The notes under the pieces were generated by a model. The model saw nothing but the letters and a program-made list of their open reading frames with translations. It was not told where the DNA came from and did no database searches. Of a DNA stretch of 64,000 nucleotides, positions 18,401-27,600 are shown piece after piece. The stretch is from assembly GCF_000286835.2 (NCBI RefSeq), contig NZ_AJYD02000038.1, forward strand, positions 2,370,721 through 2,434,720. Reading direction: 5' to 3'. The DNA comes from Enterovibrio norvegicus FF-33 (GTDB taxonomy: Bacteria; Pseudomonadota; Gammaproteobacteria; Enterobacterales; Vibrionaceae). The position numbers were made by a program, and so were the translations under genes. Positions within the stretch are counted from its first letter, which is position 1. Every line of letters starts with the position of its first letter.

Positions 18401-18964
18401 ATGCAATTAGGTCTATTCCCACTGCCACTCTTTCTCCTGCCTGGAGGCGTAACCCAGTTACGCATATTTGAGCCTCGCTATGTCAGATTGGTCAAAGAGT
18501 CCATGGCAGACAATCGTGGCTTCATTTTGGCGATGAAAGAAGGCGATGCCGTTTGTACCTTTGGCACACACGTCAGTATCATTGATTTTGAAACCCTACC
18601 CGATGGCTTACTGGGCGTGACAATCAAAGGGATGGCTCGCGTAAAACTGTCCGACATTGTTCAGGAAAAAGATGGCCTTTGGGTTGGTGAGGCTGAATCA
18701 CTCCCAGATTGGCGAAGCAGCCAACACCAACCCGGTTTCCTAGGTGAAGCACTAGCGGCGCTTTTTGACGCCCATCCTGAACATGCCAACCAATATAGCG
18801 AGGATCGCCATTTCGACGACCTCAATTGGGTCTGTCAACGCTGGCTTGAAGTCTTGCCTCTTGCGAACAACCAGAAGCAATGGTTTATTGCCCAAAATGA
18901 CCTTGAAGAAGCCAAACAATTTATTGATGTTCTCCTTAATGAAGAAAATTCCGTAGAAGAGTGA
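18401..18964 (+). CDS. LON N-terminal (substrate-binding) domain protein
   Basis: A 187-residue protein starting FPLPLFLLPGGVTQLRIFEPRY, the diagnostic opening of the LON substrate-binding (PUA-like) domain family. It lacks the ATPase and protease parts of Lon, and stand-alone forms are common in Vibrio and Pseudomonas. The role is not established. The ATG at 18401 has GGAGG 5 bases upstream; an in-frame ATG at 18389 lacks it. Its stop codon overlaps a TGATCC motif that may belong to the promoter of the next operon. Confidence 0.83.
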   Translation: MQLGLFPLPLFLLPGGVTQLRIFEPRYVRLVKESMADNRGFILAMKEGDAVCTFGTHVSIIDFETLPDGLLGVTIKGMARVKLSDIVQEKDGLWVGEAESLPDWRSSQHQPGFLGEALAALFDAHPEHANQYSEDRHFDDLNWVCQRWLEVLPLANNQKQWFIAQNDLEEAKQFIDVLLNEENSVEE

Positions 18965-18967
18965 TCC
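18962..18967 (+). promoter_or_regulatory. TGATCC motif, candidate -35 of a sigma-E/ChrR-type autoregulated promoter
   Basis: TGATCC is the -35 element recognised by the Rhodobacter sphaeroides ChrR-partner sigma factor. Here it lies 65 bases before the sigma gene. I could not define the -10 element with confidence, so this is a suggestion only. Confidence 0.35.
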
Positions 18968-19031
18968 AAATTGAATTGCGGTTCGTTTCTTAAATAATGA
19001 CTTTATTTGGCAATTTTGGGATTGAATCGTC

Positions 19032-19664
19032 ATGGAATTGGTCGAAGACACATATACTACGAAATCTTTAAACCGTCCGAGTAGTCCAACAAGCATGTCA
19101 GCACTCTCACCGGAAAATTTGGCGGAGTTACTTCGTCGCGTCGCTCATGACAGGGATCAGTCTGCATATGCAGCATTGTTTAAACATTTTGCGCCCAAGG
19201 TGAAATCTTACGGTTTGCGACACTTGAGAGCTGATGGCCAGGCGTTGGAGTTAGTGCAGGAAACCATGTTGTTGGTTTGGCGCAAAGCGCACCTATACAA
19301 CGGTGAAAAAGGCGCAGCGTCAACGTGGATTTTCACGATTATGCGTAATGTCAGTTTCGACATGTTGCGCAAAGTGAAAAGCAATCGCGAAGATTGTTTA
19401 AGTGGCGATATTTGGCCTCTTATTGAAGGCGAATCTGGCGATCAAGAAGAAGATGCGCTTCATGACCAACTTCAAGCACAGCTGTTTTCGTACATCGATC
19501 TCTTGCCTGATCTCCAAAAGCAGGTTGTGCAAGGGGTGTATATTAAGCAGCTGACACACCAAGAATTAGCCGATCAGCTCAATGTGCCACTCGGCACCAT
19601 TAAATCTCGCTTACGTTTAGGTTTACAAAAGCTGCGTACCCATTTGGAGGTAAACGATGATTAA
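19032..19664 (+). CDS. ECF-type sigma factor (ChrR-partnered, RpoE-like)
   Basis: A 210-residue protein with region 2 (residues about 45-110: FKHFAPKVKSYGLRHL, then QETMLLVWRKAHLY and STWIFTIMRNVSFDMLRK) and region 4 (LPDLQKQVVQGVYIKQLTHQ followed by VPLGTIKSRLRLGLQKLR). It belongs by sequence and partner to the ECF11 group, which responds to singlet oxygen and photo-oxidative stress. The next gene encodes its anti-sigma factor and overlaps by 8 bases. The first 21 residues look unstructured; a second ATG at 19095 could be the true start. Confidence 0.9.
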   Translation: MELVEDTYTTKSLNRPSSPTSMSALSPENLAELLRRVAHDRDQSAYAALFKHFAPKVKSYGLRHLRADGQALELVQETMLLVWRKAHLYNGEKGAASTWIFTIMRNVSFDMLRKVKSNREDCLSGDIWPLIEGESGDQEEDALHDQLQAQLFSYIDLLPDLQKQVVQGVYIKQLTHQELADQLNVPLGTIKSRLRLGLQKLRTHLEVNDD

Positions 19665-20331
19665 GTATCATCCGGCAGACGATCTTCTCTATGCCCACGC
19701 CGCTGGAACTCTTCCTGCGTCCATGTCTATTGCTGTTTCCGCTCACAGTGAAATGTGTGATTTTTGCGCTAAGAAAGTCGCTCTATTCGAAAATCAGATT
19801 GCAGATGAAACATTTAATCTCGCTGATAATAGTGAAGCTTCTTCGAATGCGAGTGACAGTGATGAATTTGCAGGCATGCTTTCAGCGATATTGAGTGACG
19901 AGCAGCTGCCAAGCACGCCTATCTCGCCTTCACCCGAGTCTAAGATTGATGTCGCCGGTGAGAGATATACGCTACCAACGGCACTTCGTCGCTACCATCA
20001 CCTCGGTTGGAGCAGTGTGGGTTCGTTGAGCCGTGCTCGTTTACCTTTAAATGAAGGCGACACACGTGCAAGTTTGCTTCATATCGGGATGAATAGTGGT
20101 GTTCCAAGCCACACGCACAAAGGCACGGAAGTGACTCTGTTGTTGAGTGGACATTTCGAAGATGAGCATGATAGCTATGTGCCCGGAGACTTTATTATTC
20201 TAGACAGCAGCAATCACCATACCCCGCAAACTCATGATGGTTGCTTATGTTACACAATCGCTGACGCACCGCTTCACTTTACCAAAGGTGTGAGTCAGTT
20301 GCTAAACGCGGTAGGACACGTGATTTACTGA
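19657..20331 (+). CDS. chrR: ChrR-like zinc-binding cupin anti-sigma factor
   Basis: A 224-residue cytoplasmic protein with two parts. The N-terminal zinc anti-sigma domain has His-x3-Cys-x2-Cys (HSEMCDFC, near residue 30). The C-terminal cupin has the HTHKGTEVTLLLSG metal motif near 150 and SNHHTPQTHDG near 190. In R. sphaeroides ChrR releases its sigma factor when singlet oxygen is present. The overlap with the sigma gene means translational coupling and balanced stoichiometry. A hairpin terminator follows 60 bases later. Confidence 0.88.
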   Translation: MIKYHPADDLLYAHAAGTLPASMSIAVSAHSEMCDFCAKKVALFENQIADETFNLADNSEASSNASDSDEFAGMLSAILSDEQLPSTPISPSPESKIDVAGERYTLPTALRRYHHLGWSSVGSLSRARLPLNEGDTRASLLHIGMNSGVPSHTHKGTEVTLLLSGHFEDEHDSYVPGDFIILDSSNHHTPQTHDGCLCYTIADAPLHFTKGVSQLLNAVGHVIY

Positions 20332-20665
20332 TGTCTTGCAAAGGTTGAAGCTCTTGTGCAGACGGAGCACCCATACATCAAGCCAATATTAAGCGCCTCA
20401 ATCGAGGCGCTTTTCTTTTGCATTTCACACCAGCAACACACTTCTTTATCCGATATTTTACATTGCTGATTATAAATTGGTCACTACAAAATCAGGCATC
20501 TTAGATCTATAAGTATATTATGTGTTAATTATCACTTTACAGACCACTCATTCACCTGATTTAATCCAGTCGCTAACTAAGCGTTAACAGCTTTTACTCA
20601 ATACGCCATCGCTAATTTTCAGCTCTGGGGCAGTTTGGGTTATACACACAGTGAAGTGAGATAAA
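20332..20665. other. Intergenic region chrR-sstT
   Basis: This gap of 334 bases contains the chrR terminator (20391-20412) and then AT-rich sequence that should hold the sstT promoter. No gene or known riboswitch was recognised. Confidence 0.6.
20391..20412 (+). terminator. Terminator of the sigma/chrR operon
   Basis: A 9-bp stem AAGCGCCTC / GAGGCGCTT with loop AATC, followed by TTCTTTT. Confidence 0.87.
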
Positions 20666-21904
20666 ATGAAGCAAGCACAATCCCCACTTACTCGCGTAAC
20701 CAACTCAAGTCTGGTCGTTCAGATCTTGATCGGTATTATCGCGGGTGTTGCTCTGGCCAGCTTTTCGCCAGACAGTGCCAAGGCCGTCGGTTTTCTTGGT
20801 AGTCTTTTCGTCAGCGCACTTAAAGCTGTCGCTCCTATTTTGGTTTTTGTCTTGGTTGCCGCGTCAATTGCGAACCAACGTAAAGGCCAACATACGCACT
20901 TGCGTCCTATCGTTACTCTGTACCTCGTGGGTACCTTTGCCGCGTCCATTACCGCGGTGACCATGAGTTTCTTATTCCCAACGATGCTGACATTAACTGC
21001 GTCGGACGCTGCCATTGCACCGCCAGAAGGCATTGCTCAAGTGATTACCACACTGCTTTTCAATGTGGTCGATAATCCTATCAATGCATTGATGACAGGT
21101 AACTTCATTGGCATTCTCGCGTGGGCCATTGGTCTGGGTATTGCCTTGCATCATGCCTCAGACACAACCAAAACTGTGTTTGGAGATATAGCTGAAAGCG
21201 TGTCGTTCATCGTGCGCTTTATCATCAAACTGGCCCCAATTGGTATCTTTGGTCTGGTTGCCAATACCTTTGCAGAAACAGGTTTCAATGCATTGATGGG
21301 CTACGCCCACTTGTTAGGTGTACTTTTGGGTAGCATGGCATTCATTGCCTTGGTGGTTAACCCGATCATTGTTTACGTGAAAACGCGCACTAACCCTTAT
21401 CCATTGGTTTTCCAGTGCCTACGTGAAAGCGGTGTGACAGCATTCTTCACGCGCAGTTCAGCGGCAAATATTCCCGTGAACATGCAACTGTGTAACAAGC
21501 TAAAACTGGATGAAGACACGTATTCTGTTTCCATTCCGTTGGGTGCGACGATCAACATGGGTGGCGCAGCCATCACGATTACCGTATTGACGCTGGCAGC
21601 CGTTCACACGTTGGGCATTCAAATTGATTTGGCTACGGCGATTCTGTTGAGCATTGTTGCTGCTGTATCAGCATGTGGAGCGTCAGGTGTTGCAGGTGGA
21701 TCGCTATTGCTGATCCCACTGGCGTGTAACCTGTTTGGCATTCCAAACGATATTGCCATGCAAGTCGTCGCCGTAGGCTTCATCATCGGTGTGGTTCAAG
21801 ATTCCGCTGAAACGGCATTGAACAGCTCGACGGATGTGGTGTTTACTGCCGCGGCATGTCGCGCCGCTGAACGCGAAGCGATGGAAGCGAAAATCGCCAA
21901 ATAA
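20666..21904 (+). CDS. sstT: Serine/threonine:Na+ symporter SstT
   Basis: A 412-residue inner-membrane transporter of the DAACS (glutamate/SstT) family. It has about 8 helices plus re-entrant loops, with the family motifs [16 protein letters not shown] (HP1 serine-rich loop) and [16 protein letters not shown], then [20 protein letters not shown] (HP2) and a [17 protein letters not shown] end that is typical of SstT. It takes up serine and threonine with sodium. Monocistronic with its own terminator. Confidence 0.94.
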   Translation: MKQAQSPLTRVTNSSLVVQILIGIIAGVALASFSPDSAKAVGFLGSLFVSALKAVAPILVFVLVAASIANQRKGQHTHLRPIVTLYLVGTFAASITAVTMSFLFPTMLTLTASDAAIAPPEGIAQVITTLLFNVVDNPINALMTGNFIGILAWAIGLGIALHHASDTTKTVFGDIAESVSFIVRFIIKLAPIGIFGLVANTFAETGFNALMGYAHLLGVLLGSMAFIALVVNPIIVYVKTRTNPYPLVFQCLRESGVTAFFTRSSAANIPVNMQLCNKLKLDEDTYSVSIPLGATINMGGAAITITVLTLAAVHTLGIQIDLATAILLSIVAAVSACGASGVAGGSLLLIPLACNLFGIPNDIAMQVVAVGFIIGVVQDSAETALNSSTDVVFTAAACRAAEREAMEAKIAK

Positions 21905-21926
21905 GCATTTTCACATGCTCAAAAAC

Positions 21927-21946
21927 AAAGGCGCTTCGGCGCCTTT
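21927..21946 (+). terminator. Terminator of sstT
   Basis: An 8-bp stem AAAGGCGC / GCGCCTTT capped by a TTCG tetraloop, followed by Ts. Confidence 0.9.
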
Positions 21947-22051
21947 TTCGTTTACCTTTTCTCCATCTCCTCATCTAACACCATGATAAATTCCCGCAAT
22001 CCCATTTTTGGTCGCCCAAGCATTAACCAATCTGTCTATTCTGGTTTACAC

Positions 22052-22083
22052 AGCGTTGTAGACGTCTAGACTGATAGCTTTCT
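22052..22083. promoter_or_regulatory. MetJ-box-like array upstream of the ECF transporter
   Basis: Four abutting octamers each begin AG and end T: AGCGTTGT, AGACGTCT, AGACTGAT, AGCTTTCT. The second is a perfect MetJ consensus box (AGACGTCT); the others match 4-5 of 8 positions. MetJ binds tandem octamers cooperatively, so the layout is right. It overlaps the likely -35 region of the promoter at 22103. Confidence 0.72.
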
Positions 22084-22102
22084 TTTAGTGAACGTTATCC
22101 TA

Positions 22103-22108
22103 TATAAT
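22103..22108 (+). promoter_or_regulatory. -10 box for the ECF transporter operon
   Basis: A perfect TATAAT lies about 90 bases before the first gene. The corresponding -35 position (22080-22085, TTCTTT) is poor and falls at the edge of the MetJ-like array. Confidence 0.55.
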
Positions 22109-22197
22109 CCCGCCTCATTTTTGCGAGCCACCTCAACAAAAGCATTCAAATGTGTGCCGGGCTCTGAACTTAGACATTCCGACACCAAGGGTTATCT

Positions 22198-22746
22198 ATG
22201 AATTTTTCTGCGAAAACTGTCGTCATCATTGCTATTGGTGCGGCACTTTATGGTATTGGCGGCTTACCCATGTTTGGTATTCCCGTGTTTGCCAATACAA
22301 CGCTAAAACCAGCAATGGCTATACTCGCGCTCTTCTCTGTCCTTTTTGGCCCTGTCGTTGGTTTTTTCGTGGGTTTCATTGGCCACTGGGTCACTGACCT
22401 ATTTGCGGGTTGGGGGGTGTGGCTAACGTGGGTGTTAGGCTCAGGTATTGTCGGTATGGTAATAGGCTTTTTCCCAATTCTGACCAAAAGGCGCCTAAAG
22501 TACGGACGGTTTCCGACTTTTGATATCGTCCTATTCTCACTGCTCGCCTTGCTCGGCAATGTTGTGGGGTATGGCTGCTCCGCGTTTCTTGACACCGTGT
22601 TATACGCCGAACCCTTTACCAAGGTATTCATTCAGCTATGCATTATCGCCGCAGGCAACGCCCTGCTGGTGACTGTTGTTGGTTATTTCATTCTGCAGTC
22701 CGTTGCCAAGCGCAACAGCCAGTATCGTAACCTGACCGAGGCCTGA
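22198..22746 (+). CDS. ECF transporter S component, UPF0397 family
   Basis: A 182-residue, very hydrophobic inner-membrane protein with about 5-6 helices. It is close to the Vibrio UPF0397 proteins: the opening [20 protein letters not shown] and later [20 protein letters not shown] are hallmarks. S components bind the substrate of energy-coupling-factor importers. The substrate of this family is not proven. The MetJ-like array in the promoter points to a methionine-related compound (inference). AAGGG lies 6 bases before the ATG. First of three genes. Confidence 0.88.
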   Translation: MNFSAKTVVIIAIGAALYGIGGLPMFGIPVFANTTLKPAMAILALFSVLFGPVVGFFVGFIGHWVTDLFAGWGVWLTWVLGSGIVGMVIGFFPILTKRRLKYGRFPTFDIVLFSLLALLGNVVGYGCSAFLDTVLYAEPFTKVFIQLCIIAAGNALLVTVVGYFILQSVAKRNSQYRNLTEA

Positions 22747-22754
22747 TCTGCACC

Positions 22755-24449
22755 ATGACCATTGAATTCAAAAACGTTAGCTTTCGTTATGATGCGCTGG
22801 TAAACCCGACGCTGAAAGGCATCAACCTCCGCATCGAAAAAGGCGAGAAAGTACTGATTATCGGGCCAAGTGGCAGCGGAAAATCTACGCTAGGCCAGTG
22901 TATTAACGGTTTGATTCCTCATGCTATTGAAGGCGAAATTTCAGGTTCGCTTAACCTCAATGGCACTGAAATTACCGACATGAAACTCACGCAATACACC
23001 GAGTTGGTTGGCACGGTATTGCAAGACACCGACAGCCAATTTGTCGGTTTAACTGTGGGTGAAGACATTGCTTTCGCGTTAGAAAACCAATGCGTATCCG
23101 TCGCCGACATGCACCCAGTGGTTAAGGCCACCGCCAAAATGGTGGATTTGGATGCCCTACTGAATCACGCGCCTCACGATCTCTCTGGCGGTCAGAAGCA
23201 GCGCGTCTCTCTGGCTGGTATATTGGTTGACGATGTCGACGTGCTCCTGTTCGATGAACCGCTGGCGGCGCTGGACCCAAAAACGGGCAAACGTACCATT
23301 GAGATCATCGATCAATTACACCGTGATACCGGTAAAACAATCATCATCATCGAGCATCGACTCGAAGATGTGCTGACCCATGCGGTTGACCGCGTGATCT
23401 TGATGGATAACGGGACTATCGTTGCCGATACCACGCCGAATGCACTCATGATGTCAGGATTACTTGAACGACATGGCATTCGCCAACCTCTGTATTTCTC
23501 TGCGCTTAAACACGCAGGGTGCGCCTTAAGCGAAACAGATAATCCTGCATATCTCTCGACGCTGCCTGTTGAACAATTCGCTTCTCAATTGCAGCGATGG
23601 GCTGGCGATTATGTACCATCGATACCCACTCGCGACACCACGCCGCTGTTGAGTATTGAAGGATTAACCTATTCGTACGATGGCGATAAGAACGCGCTTG
23701 AAGACGTCACCTTTTCCGTTGATCGTGGCGAAATAGTCTCTGTTCTCGGTAAAAATGGTTCAGGGAAATCGACCATTACCAAACTGGTGATGGGCGTACT
23801 CGAACCAGATGCTGGCATGATTCGTTTTAAGGGTGAAGATTTCAGTGATCTGTCGATTTTTGAGCGCAGCAAGAAAGTCGGCGTGGTCATGCAAAACCCA
23901 AATCATATGATTTCTCACCATATGATCATGGAAGAAGTGACCTTTGGCCTCAGAAACCTCGGCCTTAGTGAAGCCGAAATCGAGAAACGCGCACTAGACG
24001 TCCTCGAGCTTTGCGGCCTGAGCAAATACCGTCACTGGCCTGTTGATGCATTGAGTTATGGCCAGAAAAAACGCGTCACCATTGCATCAATATTGGTGAT
24101 GGAACCGGAACTGCTGATCTTAGATGAGCCGACAGCAGGTCAAGATTACCGTAACTACAGCAACATGTTGTCTTTCATCCAGCGTTTAAACAAAGAACGC
24201 GGCATCACCGTGATGATCATCTCTCACGATATGCATTTGGTGCTTGAATACACCACTCGTTCTATCGTGATTGCCGACAGCAAGCTGATTGCTGACGCGC
24301 CAATGACATCGGTATTCAGCCAACCGCAGTTACTGGACGAGGCCAACCTCGCCACCACCAGCCTGTACCAACTCGCAGACCGTGCCGGTATTCGCGACAT
24401 TGACGGATTTATGCAGCAATTCATTCAAACAGAGAGCAACGCCAAATGA
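22755..24449 (+). CDS. ECF transporter fused double ATPase (EcfA-EcfA')
   Basis: A 564-residue protein made of two ABC ATPase domains in one chain. The first has Walker A GPSGSGKST at 37-45, signature LSGGQKQR and Walker B VDVLLFDEP. The second has Walker A GKNGSGKST near 331, signature LSYGQKKR (Tyr in place of the first Gly) and ELLILDEPTAGQD. It energises the S and T components encoded on either side. 8 bases after the S gene; its end overlaps the T gene by ATGA. Confidence 0.9.
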   Translation: MTIEFKNVSFRYDALVNPTLKGINLRIEKGEKVLIIGPSGSGKSTLGQCINGLIPHAIEGEISGSLNLNGTEITDMKLTQYTELVGTVLQDTDSQFVGLTVGEDIAFALENQCVSVADMHPVVKATAKMVDLDALLNHAPHDLSGGQKQRVSLAGILVDDVDVLLFDEPLAALDPKTGKRTIEIIDQLHRDTGKTIIIIEHRLEDVLTHAVDRVILMDNGTIVADTTPNALMMSGLLERHGIRQPLYFSALKHAGCALSETDNPAYLSTLPVEQFASQLQRWAGDYVPSIPTRDTTPLLSIEGLTYSYDGDKNALEDVTFSVDRGEIVSVLGKNGSGKSTITKLVMGVLEPDAGMIRFKGEDFSDLSIFERSKKVGVVMQNPNHMISHHMIMEEVTFGLRNLGLSEAEIEKRALDVLELCGLSKYRHWPVDALSYGQKKRVTIASILVMEPELLILDEPTAGQDYRNYSNMLSFIQRLNKERGITVMIISHDMHLVLEYTTRSIVIADSKLIADAPMTSVFSQPQLLDEANLATTSLYQLADRAGIRDIDGFMQQFIQTESNAK

Positions 24450-25285
24450 AAGCCTCGAAGATGAAGTTTGGTATCAACTACATCGATACGAAATCACCCC
24501 TTCACGCGCTGAATGGCATCACCAAGTTTGCTTTGTTCATGGCGTGGGTGACTGTTGTTCTCACCACTTTTGACCTGCGTATCATTGTTGGCATGGTGGC
24601 CATCGGGTTGGCATTGCTGAAGATGACAGGCGTGGCTTTTCGTGTCTACAAACCGCTTTTATTGGGCACGTTGAGTGTTCTAAGCATGAATGCGGTATTC
24701 ATGTTTCTGGTCGCCCCACAGCAGGGGGCTGAGTGGATAGGCACAACGACTGAACTATTGAAGTTACCGGGTAACTATTCGTTAACACAAGAAACCCTTT
24801 TTTACTTGATAACAGTGACACTGAAGTATTTCAGCATGTTCCCCATCGCACTGGTGTTTGTGTTTACCACGCACCCAACAGAGTTTGCATCTAGCCTCAA
24901 CCGCATTGGTGTGCCGTACAAAATTGCCTATGCCGTTAGCCTAACACTGCGCTATCTGCCTGAAGTGAAGAATGATTTCGTGAACATCATGCATGCACAA
25001 CAAGCACGTGGTGTGGATTTCTCAAAGAACGCCCCACTCATGGCGCGTTTTAAAGGTGTGGCGAAAATTTTGATCCCGCTTATTTTCTCTAGCCTTGACC
25101 GTGCAGATGAAATTTCCAACGCGATGACATTGCGTGGCTTTGGACGCAATAAGTCGCGCACTTGGTACAATTATCGTCCATTGGCGAACAAAGACTGGCT
25201 CGCACTGGCTGCGATCACTGTTGTGGTGGGATTGGCGATTTACAAACGATCTGTTGAAACAGCCACCATCTGGTATCCGTTCTAA
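24446..25285 (+). CDS. ECF transporter T component (EcfT)
   Basis: A 279-residue membrane protein (about 5 helices) that couples ATPase to S component. Its two coupling-helix motifs are visible: ARG in HAQQARGVDF (near residue 182) and RG in MTLRGFGRN (near 230). The 4-base ATGA overlap with the ATPase gene indicates coupled translation. It ends the operon, and a tandem repeat and terminator follow. Confidence 0.88.
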   Translation: MKASKMKFGINYIDTKSPLHALNGITKFALFMAWVTVVLTTFDLRIIVGMVAIGLALLKMTGVAFRVYKPLLLGTLSVLSMNAVFMFLVAPQQGAEWIGTTTELLKLPGNYSLTQETLFYLITVTLKYFSMFPIALVFVFTTHPTEFASSLNRIGVPYKIAYAVSLTLRYLPEVKNDFVNIMHAQQARGVDFSKNAPLMARFKGVAKILIPLIFSSLDRADEISNAMTLRGFGRNKSRTWYNYRPLANKDWLALAAITVVVGLAIYKRSVETATIWYPF

Positions 25286-25309
25286 CGCACGATGTAAAAC
25301 GCGCGGCGT

Positions 25310-25354
25310 TTGATACAAAAGTGGTTGATACTAAAGTGATTGATACTAAAAAGG
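25310..25354 (+). repeat. 15-bp tandem repeat, three copies
   Basis: TTGATACAAAAGTGG, TTGATACTAAAGTGA and TTGATACTAAAAAGG lie head to tail without gaps. They sit between the EcfT stop codon and the terminator, and the third copy runs into the terminator stem. No coding effect. Confidence 0.85.
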
Positions 25355-25374
25355 AGCGTTCACACGCTCCTTTT
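25349..25374. terminator. Bidirectional terminator between ecfT and mlc
   Basis: An 11-bp perfect stem AAAAGGAGCGT / ACGCTCCTTTT with a 4-base loop. The minus side, serving mlc, continues as TTTTTAG. Confidence 0.9.
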
Positions 25375-25420
25375 CTGTTTCTGTTTCTGTATTTTTTGGC
25401 TATTTCCGCACTTCTCAGCT

Positions 25421-26635
25421 TTAGCCTTCCAACACCTTCATCAGCAAGTAGCCGTCATACATGGCTCGCTTAACCAAAGCAGCCCCTGGCATCGTTGCTT
25501 GCGTATAAAAATAACTCTCTTCTAACATGAGGTTTTCACAGTAATGTGGAAGTGATTGGTTAAGCACTCTTTCCATAATCGCAGGATAAAGAACTGATTT
25601 GGCGCGATTAAATTCGCCGCCAATCAACACTCGCTGCGGATTAAACAGATTCACCACAATCGCGATGGCTTGCCCTAGGTTATGACCCAGTTCAGTAATC
25701 ACATTTACCGCCACACCATCACCTGCAACCGCGGCGTCGCAGATACTATCAATGGTCAGTGGTTTATCATGCAAAACACTTGGATGCCCCTGATCTAGCA
25801 TTACCTGCGTGTCTTCCAGCACGGCTTGTAAACTGGCGACGGTTTCCAAACACCCGTTATTGCCACAAAAGCAACGCTTTCCAAACGGTTTAATCTGAAT
25901 ATGGCCCAGTTCGCCGATGTTACCTACCTGCCCTTCCAGCACTTTTCCATCGATCATGATGCCCGCACCGACGCCATGATGAATCGAAATGAGTACGGCA
26001 TTTTCTACATCACGCGCGTTACCAAACAGCTTTTCAGCCAACGCCCACGATCGCGTGTCATTGCCAATAAAAACAGGTAAACCTGTCGCCCGATGAATGG
26101 CCGCGCCCAAAGGCATATTATGAACATCGTAATGCGGCATTTGAATAACAATGCCTTGAGTACTGTTTACTAGACCAGGAAGAGAAACCGCAATCGATGT
26201 GACGCGATCAACGATGTTCGAATGCGTAGAAAAGAACTGGTTAATATGCTGTTGAATGAGTTCAATCAACAAATCCTGATCCCGTACATGGATGTCATGG
26301 CGCTCTTCAACCAGAATGTCGCCACCCAATGAATGCAATGCAAGTGTCAGGTAGCCACGCCCAAGGCGTATAGAAAGAAACTGCCACCCTTCATTGTCCA
26401 ACACCAATCCGATCGCGGGACGACCACGACTTGCAGGTTCGCCATATTGGGCTTCTTTGACCAAGTGAGCATCGATTAGCTCACGAGTAATTTTAGTGAT
26501 ACTTGCAGGGGCTAACTGACTGCGTTTAGAAAGCTCAATTCGGGAGATAGGCCCAAGTTGGTCGATCAGCTTATATACCGCTCCAGCGTTGTTACGCTTA
26601 ATGTGATCTATGTGTCCTGGCTGGGCGAGAATCAT
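25421..26635 (-). CDS. mlc: Mlc, ROK-family glucose-responsive repressor
   Basis: A 404-residue ROK repressor. The N-terminal winged helix (SRIELSKRSQLAPASITKIT, near residues 31-50) and the segment QPGHIDHIKRNNAGAVYKLI closely match E. coli Mlc rather than NagC. The ROK zinc site is visible as GHIQIKPFGKRCFCGNNGC (His and three Cys). In E. coli Mlc represses PTS genes (ptsG, manXYZ) and is inactivated by binding dephosphorylated PtsG. The start at 26635 is an ATG (MILAQPGHID). Confidence 0.92.
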   Translation of the reverse strand: MILAQPGHIDHIKRNNAGAVYKLIDQLGPISRIELSKRSQLAPASITKITRELIDAHLVKEAQYGEPASRGRPAIGLVLDNEGWQFLSIRLGRGYLTLALHSLGGDILVEERHDIHVRDQDLLIELIQQHINQFFSTHSNIVDRVTSIAVSLPGLVNSTQGIVIQMPHYDVHNMPLGAAIHRATGLPVFIGNDTRSWALAEKLFGNARDVENAVLISIHHGVGAGIMIDGKVLEGQVGNIGELGHIQIKPFGKRCFCGNNGCLETVASLQAVLEDTQVMLDQGHPSVLHDKPLTIDSICDAAVAGDGVAVNVITELGHNLGQAIAIVVNLFNPQRVLIGGEFNRAKSVLYPAIMERVLNQSLPHYCENLMLEESYFYTQATMPGAALVKRAMYDGYLLMKVLEG

Positions 26636-26711
26636 CCCAATTTCCCTTTAAAATTCATTAACAGTGAATTTTTTTACTTTGCGAAGTAATTGTGAAGCGC
26701 CATGGTTGGAT

Positions 26712-26731
26712 GTCGTGATACACGTCACGAC
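26712..26731. promoter_or_regulatory. CRP-like palindrome between mlc and queE
   Basis: GTCGTGA-TACACG-TCACGAC is a perfect 7-bp inverted repeat with a 6-base centre. The GTGA-N6-TCAC core matches the CRP consensus. It lies 77-96 bases before mlc, and mlc is CRP-controlled in E. coli, so CRP is the likely ligand (inference). Confidence 0.55.
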
Positions 26732-26893
26732 CTATTTGATTTATCGCAATGACATTTATATCAAATGCCGAAAATCAACAAGTTAATGGTATTTCATTCT
26801 GTAACTGATGTGTCAATTTGTATCTCCCCAAGACAGTGGCGAGCGAAACTGCCATAATCTCGCCCCTCACAAAATTCTGACTGTAAAAGCCGT

Positions 26894-27556
26894 ATGTACA
26901 ACGTCAACGAAATATTTGAAACCATTCAAGGAGAGGGCACGTTCACAGGTGTACCTTCGGTCTTTGTTCGCCTTCAAGGCTGCCCTGTCGGTTGTCCATG
27001 GTGCGATACGCGCCAGACGTGGGACACACTCCCGAACGATGAACGTGATTTCGGCACAGTGATCGCCAAAACAGGCGACAGCCCAACATGGACCTCAGTT
27101 TCAGCCGAACATATTCTTGCGCACCTTACGCAAAGTTACACGGCAAAGCATGTTGTGATCACTGGTGGGGAGCCTTGCATATTTGATTTATTTCCCCTAA
27201 CAACGCTTCTTGAATCAGCGGGTTATCGCTGTCAAATCGAGACCAGTGGTACGTATAAAGTGAAAGCGACAGTCAATACGTGGGTAACGGTATCTCCGAA
27301 AATTAATATGCGCGGCAAACTGCCCGTGTTAAATGAAGCGCTGAAACGCGCCAATGAGATCAAACATCCCGTTGGAACCGAGTCAGATATTGAAAAACTC
27401 GATGCACTGCTCGAAGGGATTGATTTATCAAATAAAGAAGTCGCATTACAACCCATAAGCCAAAAACCGCGGGCTACCGAGTTGTGCATTAAAACCTGTA
27501 TCCGTCGCAACTGGCGCTTGTCCATTCAAACACATAAGTATTTAGATATCGCTTAA
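26894..27556 (+). CDS. queE: 7-carboxy-7-deazaguanine synthase QueE
   Basis: A 220-residue radical SAM enzyme of queuosine biosynthesis that turns CPH4 into CDG. The cluster motif is Cys30-x3-Cys34-x2-Cys37 (GCPVGCPWCDT); ITGGEP (SAM-binding GGE motif) and IETSGTYKV follow. The opening NEIFETIQGEGTFTGVPSVF is typical. It works after QueD, whose gene is convergent 86 bases downstream. Confidence 0.95.
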   Translation: MYNVNEIFETIQGEGTFTGVPSVFVRLQGCPVGCPWCDTRQTWDTLPNDERDFGTVIAKTGDSPTWTSVSAEHILAHLTQSYTAKHVVITGGEPCIFDLFPLTTLLESAGYRCQIETSGTYKVKATVNTWVTVSPKINMRGKLPVLNEALKRANEIKHPVGTESDIEKLDALLEGIDLSNKEVALQPISQKPRATELCIKTCIRRNWRLSIQTHKYLDIA

Positions 27557-27600
27557 GCATTTATCGCTTAGTTTGCACCCAATCTGGCAAACTTAGACAC

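Noticed and set aside
21947-22197. Riboswitch upstream of the ECF transporter
   Set aside because: I found no S-box, THI-box, cobalamin or preQ1 core; the MetJ-like array explains regulation better.
25310-25354. Short CRISPR-like array
   Set aside because: The copies are contiguous with no spacers and there are no cas genes.
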